A stretch of 64,000 nt of DNA from Theristus sp. LFF4_11. Its lineage: Eukaryota > Nematoda > Chromadorea > Monhysterida > Xyalidae. The notes under the pieces are model-generated. The model saw only the letters and a program-made list of their open reading frames with translations. It had not been told where the DNA came from and searched no databases. Position numbers and translations under genes: made by a program. Position 1 is the stretch's first letter, and each line of letters starts with the position of its first letter. The DNA lies in NCBI GenBank assembly GCA_030248135.1, contig JASANC010004097.1, positions 29,846 to 93,845 of the forward strand, written 5' to 3'. Positions 49,101 through 62,660 of the stretch are shown here, piece by piece.

Positions 49101-52100
49101 ATATGGTTTTCAGAGGTTGCGACATTCACTAATTTTACGGGAAAACTGACCAGTTTGCGCTGCGAGTAAATCAGGTGAAGAAAAATGACAAAAAACAACA
49201 AACCTGTGGCGAGCTCATAGGGCCAGAGACGCACGTGTCAGTCGGTGCTGACGAGCTGGTGGGAGACACTGAAAATGAAAAGTAAGATCAGAATATTCAG
49301 AAATATCCATTTTTGGGTTCGGAGACTCAGTGCTTTTGCAGACATTGAAAGGAAGCTAGTTTCAATCTTTATGGGGCAATTAACAATAGCCCAAGAAGTG
49401 ACCCGAGCATATTCAAGGATCGTGTATCACTTTACTAATTTTGAAGTCCCGCGACATGCATAGAACTGCATACCCATCTATGAGCGCATCGAGTCTCGGG
49501 ACCAAAATAAAAGATAATAGTTGATGCGATACAAGAAACACCAGATCTAGAAATTTCAAACATCTCAAACCACCAACCACTGGTCAGTTTGGTCAACTTC
49601 GACCGCGGCGGCGGCATCGGCGGCGGCTTGTGACTCGGCCGATTGCCGGCGCGGCCGCGCGGACTCGGCGTCGGCCGTTTGCCCGTCTGTCGCTCGCTGT
49701 CCGGCGACGTCGCCGCGTTGCTGTGCGACGACGGCTGATCGTCGGTGGTGAGTGAAACGTTCAACGTTTGCTGCTGTCGACGATGGTCACCGTCAAAGTT
49801 GCACGCTCGCTCTTTCACCGTTTTTATCGGCGACGTGCACACGTCCGCCAGTTCGCTGGCAAGATCGCGCGGCGGGCACGACGGCAGGTGACCGTTCACC
49901 AGTGGGGTGCTGCTAGTTTGTCCGTGCGCCGAATTGGCGGCGACGTCGTGCTGGTGTGCTTCGAATTTGTCGCGTCTTCGCTCAACGTAACTGCGACCGG
50001 CCGATTGGGTGCTTGGCGTGCTGGTGCTGGTGTGCTGGTGCGGAAGGCGACCGCCTCCACCGGGTGCCATCGGTGTGCTGGTGCTGGTGCGTGCCGTGCA
50101 CGTGAAATGCCCACTCGAGAACACCGGTCGTGTCGTCAGCAGCTCGATCGTGCGCGCTGAGCGCGGAGTCTGGCCTGAAAGAGGAGAAAATCAATAAAAA
50201 AAAACTCGCTCGATCACTCAGCAACAAACCACTTTCCGCTTTTCCTGCTTTACGCAAAATTGTTCTGCAAAATCGCCAAAGTTTTTGATCGTTCGTTAAA
50301 TCAAGCACTGTTTGTCAGTTCTTAAATCAGCGCAGCCAGCTCAAAATCCGCCAATCAGCAACTGACACACAAACGTGCGTTGTCTCTCTGATGCGTCATA
50401 GCAATGCTCAATCAAGCTCACCCGGCGTTTGAGCAGTCAAATTCGACGTGCTACGATAGTTGCGGTAGCCGGACAGCGCGCAACTGAGGCGAATGTACGA
50501 TGGGAGTTTGTTCTGGCCACTGACAGCCTTGGCATCCGTTGCCATCGACTCCTGGCTAAAAAGGAGCACAAAAATACGAGTGCACACAAGATTTTTACTT
50601 TCAGACAACACGACATTTTCAATTGTCACTATAATCTTATACATTCAACCTGAAAAACGTTTTTAACTTGTGTATTGCGAGTATTTGAATTCGGCACGCT
50701 GGTTGGCTGCATTGAGCCGGTTGAACCAACCAGTGAGCGAAGTTCAAAAGCCAGCCTTTGATTTGCAGTACATGCAGATGTAACTCACTTGTAATCCTCT
50801 TCGATTCTGGGCAACATTCGTGAACAAACAATACAAGGTTTGGTACCCAATGATGGTCTAGTAAGTGGTATCTAAACTCCCGAGAGCTTTGAACAGCGCT
50901 GTCATCTGATCATGGCTTTAAAAGTCACGTTTAGAACTTTATAGCTTTGGCAAAAAAACTACTGCGGTGTTAGCGAATAATGTATCAACAGAACTTTATG
51001 GGCTAAACAAAATCGTAAAGTTTATAATGCGGCCCGTTAGCTAGTTCACAGCAATGCAATGAAAACCACAAATTCAAACTTCTGAAATCTAAATCCAACA
51101 TACACACACACATAGAAGCAGCTGGATGCTTCGAGTGAGTAAAATGCACGGAAACAGTGCTTCACCCTCAAAAGTTGGATAAATTGGTAAACTGGACTTC
51201 CACAGCTCAGCAAATTTTGAACCAGGTTTACGTGTTTTGGTCATGGATTGATGACATATTTTCTCTTCAACAACATTCCGAAGGAAAATTCAAAGCAAAT
51301 CAGCAGGCAATATACAGATGCTCACACGGCTGAAAATTTGTGTCCACAAAGAAAGCTGAGCAGATCGGGAAGACCGGTTTCGCTGGGACGCATGTCAGAC
51401 CAGTGAATGACGCTGTCATTTGAGCCTGTGCCGTTGTGTTGTGTCTTGTGTGCGTGCGAAACGAAATTACAGACGGTTTTCTTTATTTCAAAGGATGCTC
51501 GCTGCGCTCAGCCCTCTTGGGTCTTCTTCGGTCTCGGTTTCGTCATACCAAGAAGACAACACTAAATCTCTTTGACGATATATACATTATATTACTGATT
51601 TTCTGGTGTATTTGCCAAATCCACACCGTCGCTGCATAGAAGACGCAATCAAAAGTTCGTACAAACTCTGTCGACCATAAACACGAACGAATGACACCAC
51701 CGCAGGCAGATTCACTCACAGTCGAATATAAAAGACTCATCAGCATTATTACGCTATTGCAAATCTGTGTACGAATTCTCTAGCAATTGGGCGTTTTCTG
51801 ATGTGATGTTGCAATCAGACTATGCACACACATTTCAGAGATTGCATAATACTGGCTGCTTTAGCTGTAAACTGTCTTCAAGTGCATTCGTCCACCGACT
51901 GTGTGCGTTCAAATGTGTGAGTGCTAAAAATGTGTTTGCATAACACAAAGGGATGCGCTATTTCACAGATGGACCGATTTGTGCAGTTTTTGGCCAACAG
52001 TACAAATTTTTAGAGTACAGTGAAGTTTGCCTGGCAAATGAGTTATTTTTATCATAAGGCTGATCAAGCGCAGCACATCTAGCTTCTGCAGCCAATCAGC

Positions 52101-54164
52101 GACTTGCATGCAAAGAGTACGCCAGTGTGGTGGAACATGTTGACTCTGACACCATATGCGGTGAGCACACAACTTTGTGATTTACGGCAATTTTCACCAT
52201 CAGGGGTAGATTCACCCGGTTTCACCACACCGTCGCACAGGCAGTGCCAGCGTGCACAAAGCAGCAACAAACCTGTAGAAGTTGGCGCTGTTATTCAGGT
52301 TCATGTTGAGGTGCCGCGGCGGCGGTTGCGTCTGTCGTGCGCTCGTGTTCTCCAAACTGGACACGATTTCACTGGCGAGACTCTTCGACACCAGATCTTC
52401 CTCGGACTGCGTCTCGCGACGATCCAACTGCGACTTCTGCTGCAATGCGACGACGGCGACCGGGCGGGGAGGGTGACGCCAACGGTTGGATAGACGTGCG
52501 ACGAACGAACCGAATCCGGAGCCTGAATCAAGGGAAAACGCGGGAAAGACTCGACATGGCCATATGTTGCGTTGAATGAAAGGCAGCAAACTCATAGATT
52601 CTCTCAACCATTGACACGCTTAGCTATTTAGGATTGGGATTGACGCCGAAATTTGTTCATTTGCAACGTGAATGGGCTGAGTTGTAGTCAGATTCATACA
52701 GAATTGTGCTGAATTATTTTGATGGACACACACAGGCTAACCATTTTATTCATTAGCAATATGGCGAAACGAATTATCGATTGTCTGCTTACCTGGGCTA
52801 CTGGCGTTGCTGGTGTTCGTCTGGCCGGCGGGCAGAGTTTGGCTGCTGAAATTGATAGTGGGTTGCATCAAGTCAAGAAAAATAGAACACCAACAATCAA
52901 TGCGACACAGTGATTTGGATTTGTGTCGCGAATTGCATGATTACATAAAATAATAGCGTTCCTATGGTTTGAAACTAACAATTTGTTCAAACTTGAACTG
53001 TACAAGCCTACATGTATTGTGTGACAACGTAAAAAACTTGGATGGTAAACATTGTGCAGCTGCACTTATTTTAAATAAAGATATACAATAGACAGCAGTC
53101 GTTGGAACAGCGCGCGCGCACTTTGGTGCAAACAATCCAGTCATTGTTGTGCAACGCAAACAACACAACTAATTGAAACCGCTACAAAAAAATGAAAAAA
53201 AACACTATAAGTTTGGTATGACTGGGTAGTTTTACGACATTGCAACTACTGGAAAAAGAATCTACTAAGGCAGGAAAGGCAAGGTTGCGTCCTCTGAGAG
53301 GCTTTCATCAACAACAACGCCGCTGCATTGCGTGCCGCCGACAGTAATTATGCGTTTCAACAACCGAGCTCCATTGACTGCACTGCATTCTTGTTGACAA
53401 AAAGAGGGACTTCAGCGCATTTAGTCGCCGGTGACGCAAACAATTACACAGAACGAATGTACGTACGTTTCACGCAGCGTGTGTCCATTCTCATTGCTCA
53501 GCTTCTTCGCGCCGCTGTGTCTTCTGTTGTCGGTAGCGTCCACCACAGCGTTTGTCTCACTTTCACCGCTGCCCGACCGTAGCCAACGTTTGATTCTGCA
53601 AAGAAATCACTCTTCAGAAATGTGAGATTAATTAATTGGTGGTTACTAGCATGCTTTCGCGCTGGTTGCCTGATTGATTTTCACTGAAATCAACACAAGC
53701 AAACAACCGCACACAGCAATAGCAGAAGTTTCCAACCTCGACGGTGACTGCACGGGCGGGTGTGGTGGCTTCCTCGCCATGACGGGCGTGGTGACGTGCA
53801 TGTGCTCCGGCCTGGGCGACACTTCGTTCGAGTTGTGTGCGAGTTGCACACGATTCTGCCTCGGCGAACAAACAGTCGCACAAGCGGCAGTGTTGTCCAC
53901 AGTGGCGTTGTTTGCGTTCACATCACCGGATTTACTATTATTGTTGTTGTTGTTGTTGTTCTTCGACGTCACCGCTGGCGATTTACTGCGTGAGCGCGAG
54001 CGCATTCGACGAAAGAATTGACCAATCGATTGCGAGGCGGCCGATCGCTGATTGGCTGCGGCGGGCGCCCGTGGCGACACCGGCGGCAGTGCGGCTGCGG
54101 CGGCTGATGTGGCCATTGGTGCGTCTGTGCTGGACGGCACGCTGGTTTGCCTTGCAGATGTTGA
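46185..54164 (-). CDS. DLGAP/GKAP/SAPAP family synaptic scaffold
   Basis: A postsynaptic adaptor linking PSD-95/DLG guanylate-kinase domains to Shank in other animals. Exons (minus order): 54164-53737, 52845-52793, 52522-52273, 50806-50789, 50555-50422, 50174-49581, 49268-49204, 47921-47762, 47497-47372, 47238-47147, 46999-46847, 46484-46185. They total 2373 nt (790 residues) in one frame; further 5' exons are likely. The C-terminal GKAP domain (last four exons) gives DGHYYERCAQVSRHKLESQC, VGKARLLMRKKLAKFEQLVQ, LTGYWDLLQIDLADVQACFD, NNWQAFPEGQ and a basic coiled region ending EHADVQIFVS, aligned with the human ...SIEIYIPEAQTRL. The N-terminal half is Ser/Thr/Pro/Asn-rich with FFRRMRSRSRSKSP and proline-rich PPPMPPPRSK. 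The terminal QTRL PDZ ligand is absent. The intron after 47372 uses a GC donor. Confidence 0.88.
47547..47670. repeat. MITE family C, copy 4
   Basis: A DLGAP intron contains CGTGTCGGACCGAAATCTG followed by a perfect TGACGTCA (47569-47576). The right end is less clear (ATGTCACGTGACAACATACACGG). Confidence 0.55.
50690..50762 (+). repeat. Family B short repeat, copy 3
   Basis: GGCACGCTGGTTGGCTGCAT...GTTGAACCAACCAGTGAGC in a DLGAP intron matches copies at 3168 and (inverted) 32650. Confidence 0.5.
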
Positions 54165-57100
54165 CTGATCGCTCGACAAAAAAAGTATTTTCGTTGTTGG
54201 TCGCCGAGAAATTTGCGCCACCAACTGGAAAATGAGACCACCGTGATTGATTCGCAAGCACACGAACAAGAAAATTCGGATTTCTGACAAGTTTGAAAAC
54301 AAACACGACAACGAATGAAATTGTGCCGTATGGCGAGAAATTTGATGTTGTTGATTTCGCTGTGATTTCAGATCAAACAAAATACGGACATAACATAGAT
54401 TTTGAGCACGTGTCACATGTACGCAAGCGTACAACATTCTGAATACATGCGCGAAAAAAAGAAAAAAAATTGCAAAACAAGAAAATTTACGTGTCAAAAT
54501 ATTTTTTTGTAGAAAACCATTTCGTTTGTGACCAAACGTGAAATGCCGTGTCGTAAACTTGTAAATAACATAATAGGACTTGTAATAGGACTTACGTACA
54601 CGCACGAACTTTTGAGACTAGACCATGTGCATCAAATATGTTTAGTCCAACCAAACCAATTTAATTAACCAACATGCCATTTGAACATTCTCAAAGAAAG
54701 AAAAAATGATAACCTGAATTTCAACGTTACACAGGACACAAAATACACAATATTCGTTGCTTACACTTAAACAAAGAAATTGTTTGATACTTCAATGTAA
54801 AAATTAGCCAGAGGTTGTCTCACTTGTCAAACGAAAAACAGGGCTTACATAAAATCCATGAAGAAAATTCGTCCATCAATCATTCTGACTAAAAGCGGAC
54901 TTTTCGAAAGTGCACTAAAACTAATCACTGCGTGGGATCAAGTTTTTGACGGGCAAACTTTAAAAAAGCAAAGGAAGCTTCGGCCCACATGTCACTTAGA
55001 GCCAGGCGCAATAAGTTTTACCGAAAAATAGAGATGAAAAGATTCGAGATGAGTGATGTGACTGTAGAAGGAAATAGTAAAAGTGAATTCAAGTTTTTCT
55101 TGCACGCTGAGCTGCGGAAATGAAAAAAGTGCAATTTGAAAACATACCCCAACACAACTTCACAGACAGAAAAAGCCTGAAAAAAGGAAATCAGTGCAGA
55201 CAGCTGAACTAACATATTGAGCTCAAATTTCCCACTGGAGTATAAAATAAGCTGTTGTTTTGGTTTTGCGGGAGAAATATGATATGAGAATTCAGTTCAG
55301 AGCACAACCACAAAACTGACTTTAAAGTCTGCGTGTTAGCACACTTATTTCTGCCACCGCAAGTTTTATTACTTGGTTCAAACCAGCGGTGCCTTGCGTT
55401 TCGTCAGTGACTGCGTTTATGTATACCACCATTTTGTGGTTCTGAACTGAGAATACAATCGAAGAAACCGGGTTTTCATTGAGTGGGTTATTATGCATCA
55501 TTTTCCGCTTTTTGCTCTTGAAATAGAAGAAATCGTTGCGCTGAACTAGAAGGGATTTACGATTGTACAATCAAAAGATACGCACGGCACACGCCGTAAT
55601 AAAAGCAAACGCTGTCGACGTTACGGTGGTGCTAATTTCATTGAACAAAACACTAAAAGCTGCCGAACAAGACAGCCGGATGCAACAGTTTCGTTCCAGA
55701 TCAAACGAGGGAAAACGATTGAGCGCCACATTCTAAAACAAACAAGCTGAAAAGCTGCTTTGAGGCAGACACACACAACAGAACAGAATGTGTACATAAT
55801 GTGTGCGTGCGAGACGCTATGATACACGCGCAACACACGCATTCGCCTTGGCGTTGCTCGTTGTCGGGGCGGCTGGCGACTTGCGAAATTGTGTGCCATG
55901 CCACCACCAAACCGAGCTAACAAGCGTTGCAAGCAGCCAAAAAGCACTCGGCCGAAATTGGTCATCGCTCGCTCGCTCGTGTGTGTCTGCCAAATAAGAT
56001 GAGTATACATACACGTATACAAACAAACCACATATTACATTTATACATTATCTATGAAACACGATGGTGCTGGTCTGTGTGTGTGTCTATATTTTTGATA
56101 ATATAGACACACACACACACACACGGAGTCACATGCTTCATGCATCCTTTAGCACACAGCACTCTTCTGATTCCGAAACTGAGGTTCAGCTTATTTGACG
56201 CACACACGGACGAACAGGGCAGAGTATTATTGCGAGCAAATTTTGACAGTTTAGCATTCTGACCGAATTGGGTAAACATTAGCGAGCGATTGTGTTTGCG
56301 TAGTCAAGGGAATCGCACGCCTCGGACACTTGTGTCGCAAACAAACATACTGCCGGGAGAAGAGGCAGCTGACAAACGACAAACGCAGCTCCAATCGGTG
56401 GACAGGACATTCTTGAGATGTTCGGAATTCAATAACTGTTGATATTTGAAACGGCAAATGCGCAAGCGGATTACTACTCACTCAACGAATTCAAAAATCC
56501 AGCACAACAACTCGTCAAAAGGTAGAATACTGCAGAATGAAAACTGAATCGAGAATCAACACCGAAATCATTTCTCAGCGGGTGTTGTTGGGAAACATAT
56601 GACCAGAGCATAAAAAGAATAACAATGAACGATGGGTGCCCTTGCAGCAGCTACCATAAAACCAGCAGTCTCCCATTCCCAGCTGCCATTTTTTTGTGCT
56701 GTTTTGGCGGCAGTCGGCGGCATACAAAGAGCAACAAATGTATCAAACGGCCGCACGGTTGTTTTCGAAGCAAAAAAGAAGTTTTTTTCGACGTGAAACC
56801 AGCGTACGACTCATAAAACGAAGTGGCTTTCTTGAGACAAGTGTTATGCTACTCGTTCGAATGTCAAGCGAAACGAAACGATATGAGGATACGACATTAT
56901 TGCGGACTTGTGCCATTGGGGAGCGCACTCACATGTTCGACGGTCGTAAACAAGCGCATTTAATGAGAAAAACACTATTTCGAGGTTTTTGTGCAAAAAA
57001 ACACACCATCACATTAAGGTTTTATCAAAACGAACGTAAAGTTCTCAAAAAGCCTTCTAAAAACTTACGCAAACATACAGGCACCAGCAAATGGATATTT

Positions 57101-60100
57101 TCTGGTTGCGTAAAAACAGTGAACTGTCTAGTAAAAACGGTTGGTTGCGTCCAGCAAAAACATTCCCCTTCATTTCCGGTTTTTATTTGCAAAAAATCAC
57201 TCAAAAACACATCTGGTTCAGTCGTTTTCTGGGGTTTGAGAAATGCAATAAACTAGTCCCAAAGCATTCGTGGAACCAGTAAACAGAAAATGAAAACTAA
57301 AAACGAGAAAACGAAAAACTAATGCGGAAATCAATTCAATGTAAGATGCGCGTAGAAACTGAGCATCCAAAATACAAATTCTGGTGTCTACCGTGGAGCA
57401 AGGAATTTTCAACAAAAACAAGCTGCAGTATAAAAACTGGACATGGGATGGGACAAACCAGGAAATAACAAGCAGAATTTAGAAAACCCATGTTTGTATA
57501 ACACATTCGCGAAAAAAGTAGACGGTCGTTTTATCCAAAATCAATTTTCGCCAATGCCCGGGCGCACACAAATACAATGAACGCATATTTTTCTCATTAG
57601 TTCTACTTCTCCGACAAATGCTAAAACAACATCTGGTGGAAATGTTACTGGTTGATGAGTTGAAGACGCCTTTAAAAAATTATTGCCGAGAAAATCGGCC
57701 AACAGCGAATGAGCGAACATGCGAACCATTCAAGACACGCATGATTGTGATGTGATGTTACCGCAAAAGCGCTTTTAACTCTGAATGTAAACTGCAAGCT
57801 GAGCAAAACTTGCTGACGCACATTCCGTTTTTTTGAATTTTTGTTCAGAACCTTTGAATGGAACAATAAGAAAATCGCGAAACAACACATATTTTCAGTT
57901 TTCAAAGAGACTGACAAAAAAAATGAAAAGACGCCTAATGAAGTAACTTTTTACGCAGCTTGCCATTCAAACTTTTCGTTGACCCAACCGGAAGTTACCA
58001 GATCCGGCCTCCAATCGAATACAACCCGTAATTTCACCAGAAGCTTATTTGGAATGCAAAAAAGCTGACAGGATGTAATACAAAAACAACAGTAGAAATG
58101 TGCGCCATTTGAATTCCGTCGAAATGCAGTGCAGTGAACAAAATACCAAAACCATGCCGAAGATAGATTTTGGCCGAATGCAGAAAAATGAAGTCTCGCT
58201 ACGGCTACAATCCCACACGCAGCTGAAATATCACGCTATCAAATATAAAATACCGCAAACGGCTAAGCCAATTCAAATTTTGAAGCAAATTACGCATGCT
58301 CAGTCAGACAGAAGCATGAAAAACGAAAAAACGCATTTTTTATCCATGTAAGATAGTTTGTCAGTATATGAGACTGATAAAAAAACAGTCGAATCGAAGC
58401 GGAACGAAAATGCATGGGCGGGCGACCAAAAAGTGATGGCTTAAACAGAAATTATGGTCAATGCAAAAATCAGACATGAAGTGAAACAAACGAGCCTGAA
58501 CTGTGGGATGTGGGATGGGATGCCAGTGCAACCGCGGTGCACTTAATCACAAAATTGTTTGTGTGGTGCCACCGCCACGCCACTGCCATGAACAGAACAA
58601 ACAGCTCAGCATCAATGCTACCAAACAAGGCCTCCATTTTTTTATCTGTGCTCATGGGCTGACTGCTGGCCGACGCCAGCAGGGAATGAGCTGATCGTTC
58701 CCACAATCAGTTTGATCTGTAAATTGCTTGCAGCGATTCTTTTTGTTTTAGCCTCTCTGGCAGACACAAGAATTACAGCTACGCGACATTTATTGGCACA
58801 TTTTACATGCATTTGCATGGGGCCTGGTTCATATCCTATCGATATGCTGCACATCGACGTGACATGAATCAAGCACAAAAGGATGATACAAACTGTGTTC
58901 ATGGGAGAACATGGCTTGGAAGCGACTTGGAACTTTGAAACTTGAGAAACAAAAGGAAGTGTTTTGCGCTTTGGGCTGTCACAGGAGTGAAACCAGTTCT
59001 TCTTCTGATATCAGGATTGTTTTTTGCGTCTATCTAACGATAACACTATTTTGCTTGTCCATTGGTGGAGAATGAGTCGTTTTTTAGCTGCCGACCACAT
59101 ACGTCTTGCATGACTCGTAATCTTTCTCTTGAAATTCAAACTTCAAACATCGCCTCACAGAACATGCTGCTCAAAAAGAGTGAAACGAAATGAAAACTGG
59201 CTTACCAAATGGTGCAAGAGTCGACAACTCAACACGGTTCGAATTGCTCAAACCATAAGCAATTGAATCAGCGAAACAACAACTTATTACTTTTATCTCA
59301 TCTGTAAAAAAATGTATCAACGAGTTGGATTAATGTGAAACGAACATTGTATGATACAGAACGAGCATATATCACAAAAATCTGGACAACTTGGCTTGCT
59401 TCACTGTGGTGGCTAGGACGACTGAGAATGCTGAGCTGAATCCTATGACGAACAGCAATGATTAATATTCTCGGCCGGGGCTGGCTGGAGCACATGGATA
59501 AACAAACGTTAAAGCGCACATAACGCGCGCAAGGTCGTTCTGTTGGCCTTATTGCGCAGCAGCCATCGTTTTTCGGCAGCCTATGCATTTTATTCACGTT
59601 TTTTGGGTGCAGCAACCGAACATCGTACATGTGCGTCGTAGAAAATGCAGAAGGTCCATGCATGTGATGATGAGTTGAGATACGCAAATGCGCCTGGATC
59701 AACGCAGTTGTCAAATAAGCAAGATACATCATACAGTGGGCGGGCTGAGCTGGCAGGATACACGAATACATTCTATTCGGTGGACGACGCTGATGTTTGT
59801 GCAGAATTACCACCATGTTGTGGTTGTATAAATTCTTGAAAGATGCAATACATAAATAAATATAACCGATTGATACGTGCGAGGCGCTGGTTATGAGATT
59901 GGCCCCTTGACGTCGCAAAGGGAGTGCAGAATAAGTTTTGACTAATCCAATCTGTCAATATATTTTTACAAACGCTAATGCATGGGAACTTGAATGAATG
60001 TTGCCTCATTTGTCGTCAGCGTCGTAAAATTGATGGCGTGTTGTCGCGCAGAAATTGCTGTTGTGAAGATTGAACCTGTAAAATTTGTCTTCAATAACCC

Positions 60101-61282
60101 TAAAATTCACTGGAAAAATAAGAGAACTCATCCGGTGGAATAATTTCAAGTTACCACAGTAAATTTTGCAGTGTTTTTAGACCGAAAATGATGAGAGCAA
60201 ACTAAACTAAAATTTAACCAAACAGAAACACTCATTGAATGACAGTCAGTCGGTTCGGTACGGAAAGCTATGACACAGCGGCTCTTGTGGTTACCTCGTG
60301 CTTGACTCACTTAAAAAACTTAGCGAGATCAGAGGACAGGAGAGTGCAATTGCATAAAAAATACAAATAATCGGGAGCACAGGTTGACACATTGAACAAA
60401 CGAGTCGATGTTGACTGATACAATGAAATATAGCAAGGAGTGTTGTGATTTGTGAATGTTATCATGTGGGTGAGTCATGTGTTTGCAAGTTATGTCAAGT
60501 AAATGCATTTTTACCAATGTCGCAAAAAAGAACAAGTGACATCAATAACAATACTCAATGCACTACACACACATCAAAACCAATCAATACCAGTTTCACA
60601 CGAAATTTAAAATTAACAATTGGATCAGAATCAGACCCACGGTTTGATAAGCTTTCATTGATTAATTAACGTTTCAAGAGCTCACGAATAAAAGTATGAT
60701 CAGCGAAACCCATTGAGCAATAAAGCAAATGACTTTAAAATAGAAAACGTGACATCTGTGATTCCACTTTTACTTTTTTGAACGACTTTGCTTGTGTTAA
60801 GTTACGGTTAATTGAATAAATCTAATCAAAGCCATGCTGGCTGACTGAAGCAGTTCATGAGCGATAGCAGCAATAGAATCAGCAAACATTGTTTTTGGCG
60901 TCCAACCGCTTTTTTGAAACACTTGTTTTCATTATCATTTTTGCGTTTACTATGCTGATACTTCATAATTTTTGCAGTCTTTTGCTGGTTCTGTTGTTCA
61001 GCTTTGATAAATGAATAAATTGTTTCAATTTTGTTGAAAAGGCTTGGCGGCACAGGTAAGGGTCTAAACAAATGATTGATGCTGCCCTGAACAACCGATA
61101 GAGAAATCAGAAAACGAATTGCTTAACAAGTCGCGGGTTCAACAAAAATAAAATGGGCCGACAATCACAAAGCAAATTCAAAGATGGGTTTTTAAAATCA
61201 GATTTTTGAAATGCTATTTTTTTGCTTTGCTAAAACTGTGCCAACTACAGAAACGCAGAATTAGAGTTCGGAAAAAAGGTGA
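54165..61282. other. Long AT-rich region, no gene recognised
   Basis: It probably includes upstream introns or the promoter of DLGAP. The longest open frames, 56696-57256 (+, 186 codons) and 59298-59918 (-, 206 codons), have no signature of any family and no splice support. A TG/CA hairpin lies at 56075-56126. Nothing else stands out. Confidence 0.4.
56075..56126. repeat. TG/CA inverted dinucleotide hairpin
   Basis: A (GT)n tract running into GTCTATAT is followed by a short loop and ATATAGAC(AC)n, so a perfect stem of about 16-20 bp with a loop of 8-10 nt can form. Confidence 0.7.
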
Positions 61283-61284
61283 AA

Positions 61285-61700
61285 ATCCCGATTTAATTTA
61301 AAAAAATTCAAAATGCCGGAGGAAAATTTTAAGGTCAACAAAAATGTGTGCATTCGAACCGCGCTGACGCGCTGAATTCGAATTTTGCATTGCAAATTAT
61401 TTTAATCGTTAAAATTAGCAAAAACTTTTATGAAAATTATTTGCAGCATGTGGATCGAAAACCAGGTCATGTTTCCTGTTCCAAATGATTTTTCTTTGTT
61501 CCACAGCGGTTGGTTTTTCAGAATATTTGAGAAATATTTCAGAAAGAAAACGGACTGGTTGACGTTGTTGTTGATTGACAACGCCGCCCTACTTCAAGAC
61601 GACAAAATCGGCAACAGCCAAGCGTTGAAAAGCAGTTTTCTTCACATCAGAAACGTATTTTTTCTGTCTAGTCCATTAACGAGCTCATGAAACCAATTGC
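61285..61700 (+). mobile_element. pogo/Tigger-like transposase remnant, arm 1
   Basis: Degenerate coding sequence for a DDE-type transposase: after frame changes it reads VPNDFSLFHS and KTDWLTLLLIDNAALLQDD, resembling the LLLxDNAxxH block around the second catalytic Asp of Tigger/jerky transposases. It is inverted relative to 62191-62660 and about 75-80 percent similar by eye. It ends in GAGCTCATGAAACCAATTGC at 61681-61700. Confidence 0.5.
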
Positions 61701-62190
61701 AGAAGCTTGTATGGCAGTATCTGAACTTTTCTCGTCGGTCTTTGGCTTAATGGCTCAAACGATGTAACGATGTAACGATGTAACGTTTATCGTACAAAAG
61801 TAGTGATACGATGCCGAAGCATCGAAATAGGTAATACCCGTTAGTACAAAATACAATGAAACAATCAATAACATCACGCATTCACCAGCACACGAACAAA
61901 ACACGATGAACTGACTGAGCTGACTGAGCTGAGATTCTGAGAATTTGAATTTTGAACTTTTTTCAAAACAAGTTATCAATCACGAAAACTGTCACACACG
62001 ACGAAACATTAACAAATAAAATAACTAGCGAGAATCAAACTCATGACTGCCCGATCAAAACTGTTCAAAACACAACAACATGTAGAGATTGTCAAAAAAA
62101 TCTGCCAAAACAAAGTCCATACGTAATTCTGGACCAATAATCGACCAAGTCACTTTGACTTTTTTGATAAATTAAAAAAAACGAATTTTT

Positions 62191-62660
62191 GCAATTGGTT
62201 TCATGAGCTCATTAATGGACTAAACAGCAGTAAAATACCTGGTTGTTACGCTTCAAATGTGAAGAAAACTGCTTGTCAACTCTTGTTGTTGCCGATTTGT
62301 CGTCTCGAAGAAGCGCGGCGTTGTCGATCAACAACAACGTGAACCGGTGCATTTTCTGTCTGAAGTAACGGAAACGGAAACGGAAACGAAGCATTCAAGA
62401 AATTACTGTGGAACACAGAAAAATCATTTGGAACGAGAAACACGACTGGGTTTGGATCCACACATGCTGCAAAAGGTAGGTCCATTGGACGTTGGAGAAT
62501 AATTTTCATGAAAGTTTTTGCTAATTTTAAAGGCCAAAACAGTTTTATTTACTTCTGAAAGTGCACTATTCGAACTCAGCAGGTCAGCGCGGTTCGAATG
62601 CACCCACTTTTTGTCCACCATCAGATTTTTCTCCGGCATTCAGGAGGAAAAAAGTTTCTA
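62191..62660 (-). mobile_element. pogo/Tigger-like transposase remnant, arm 2 (inverted)
   Basis: The inverted copy of arm 1. On minus it reads MPEKNLMVDKKWVHSNRADL, then after a frame change KMHRFTLLLIDNAALLRDDK. It is bounded by GCAATTGGTTTCATGAGCTC at 62191-62210. The two arms are separated by about 490 bp. Both are broken by stops and frame changes. Confidence 0.5.

Noticed and set aside
53674..54235. Plus-strand frames opposite the first DLGAP exon
   Set aside because: The minus strand carries a 428-nt exon in phase with the rest of DLGAP (FFRRMRSRSRSKSP...). The plus-strand frames are its shadows.
56696..57256. 186-codon plus-strand frame
   Set aside because: No signal peptide, domain, repeat or splice context. 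Composition looks like translated AT-rich non-coding DNA.
59298..59918. 206-codon minus-strand frame
   Set aside because: High His/Arg/Ile content without any family pattern or neighbouring exons; the length is possible by chance.
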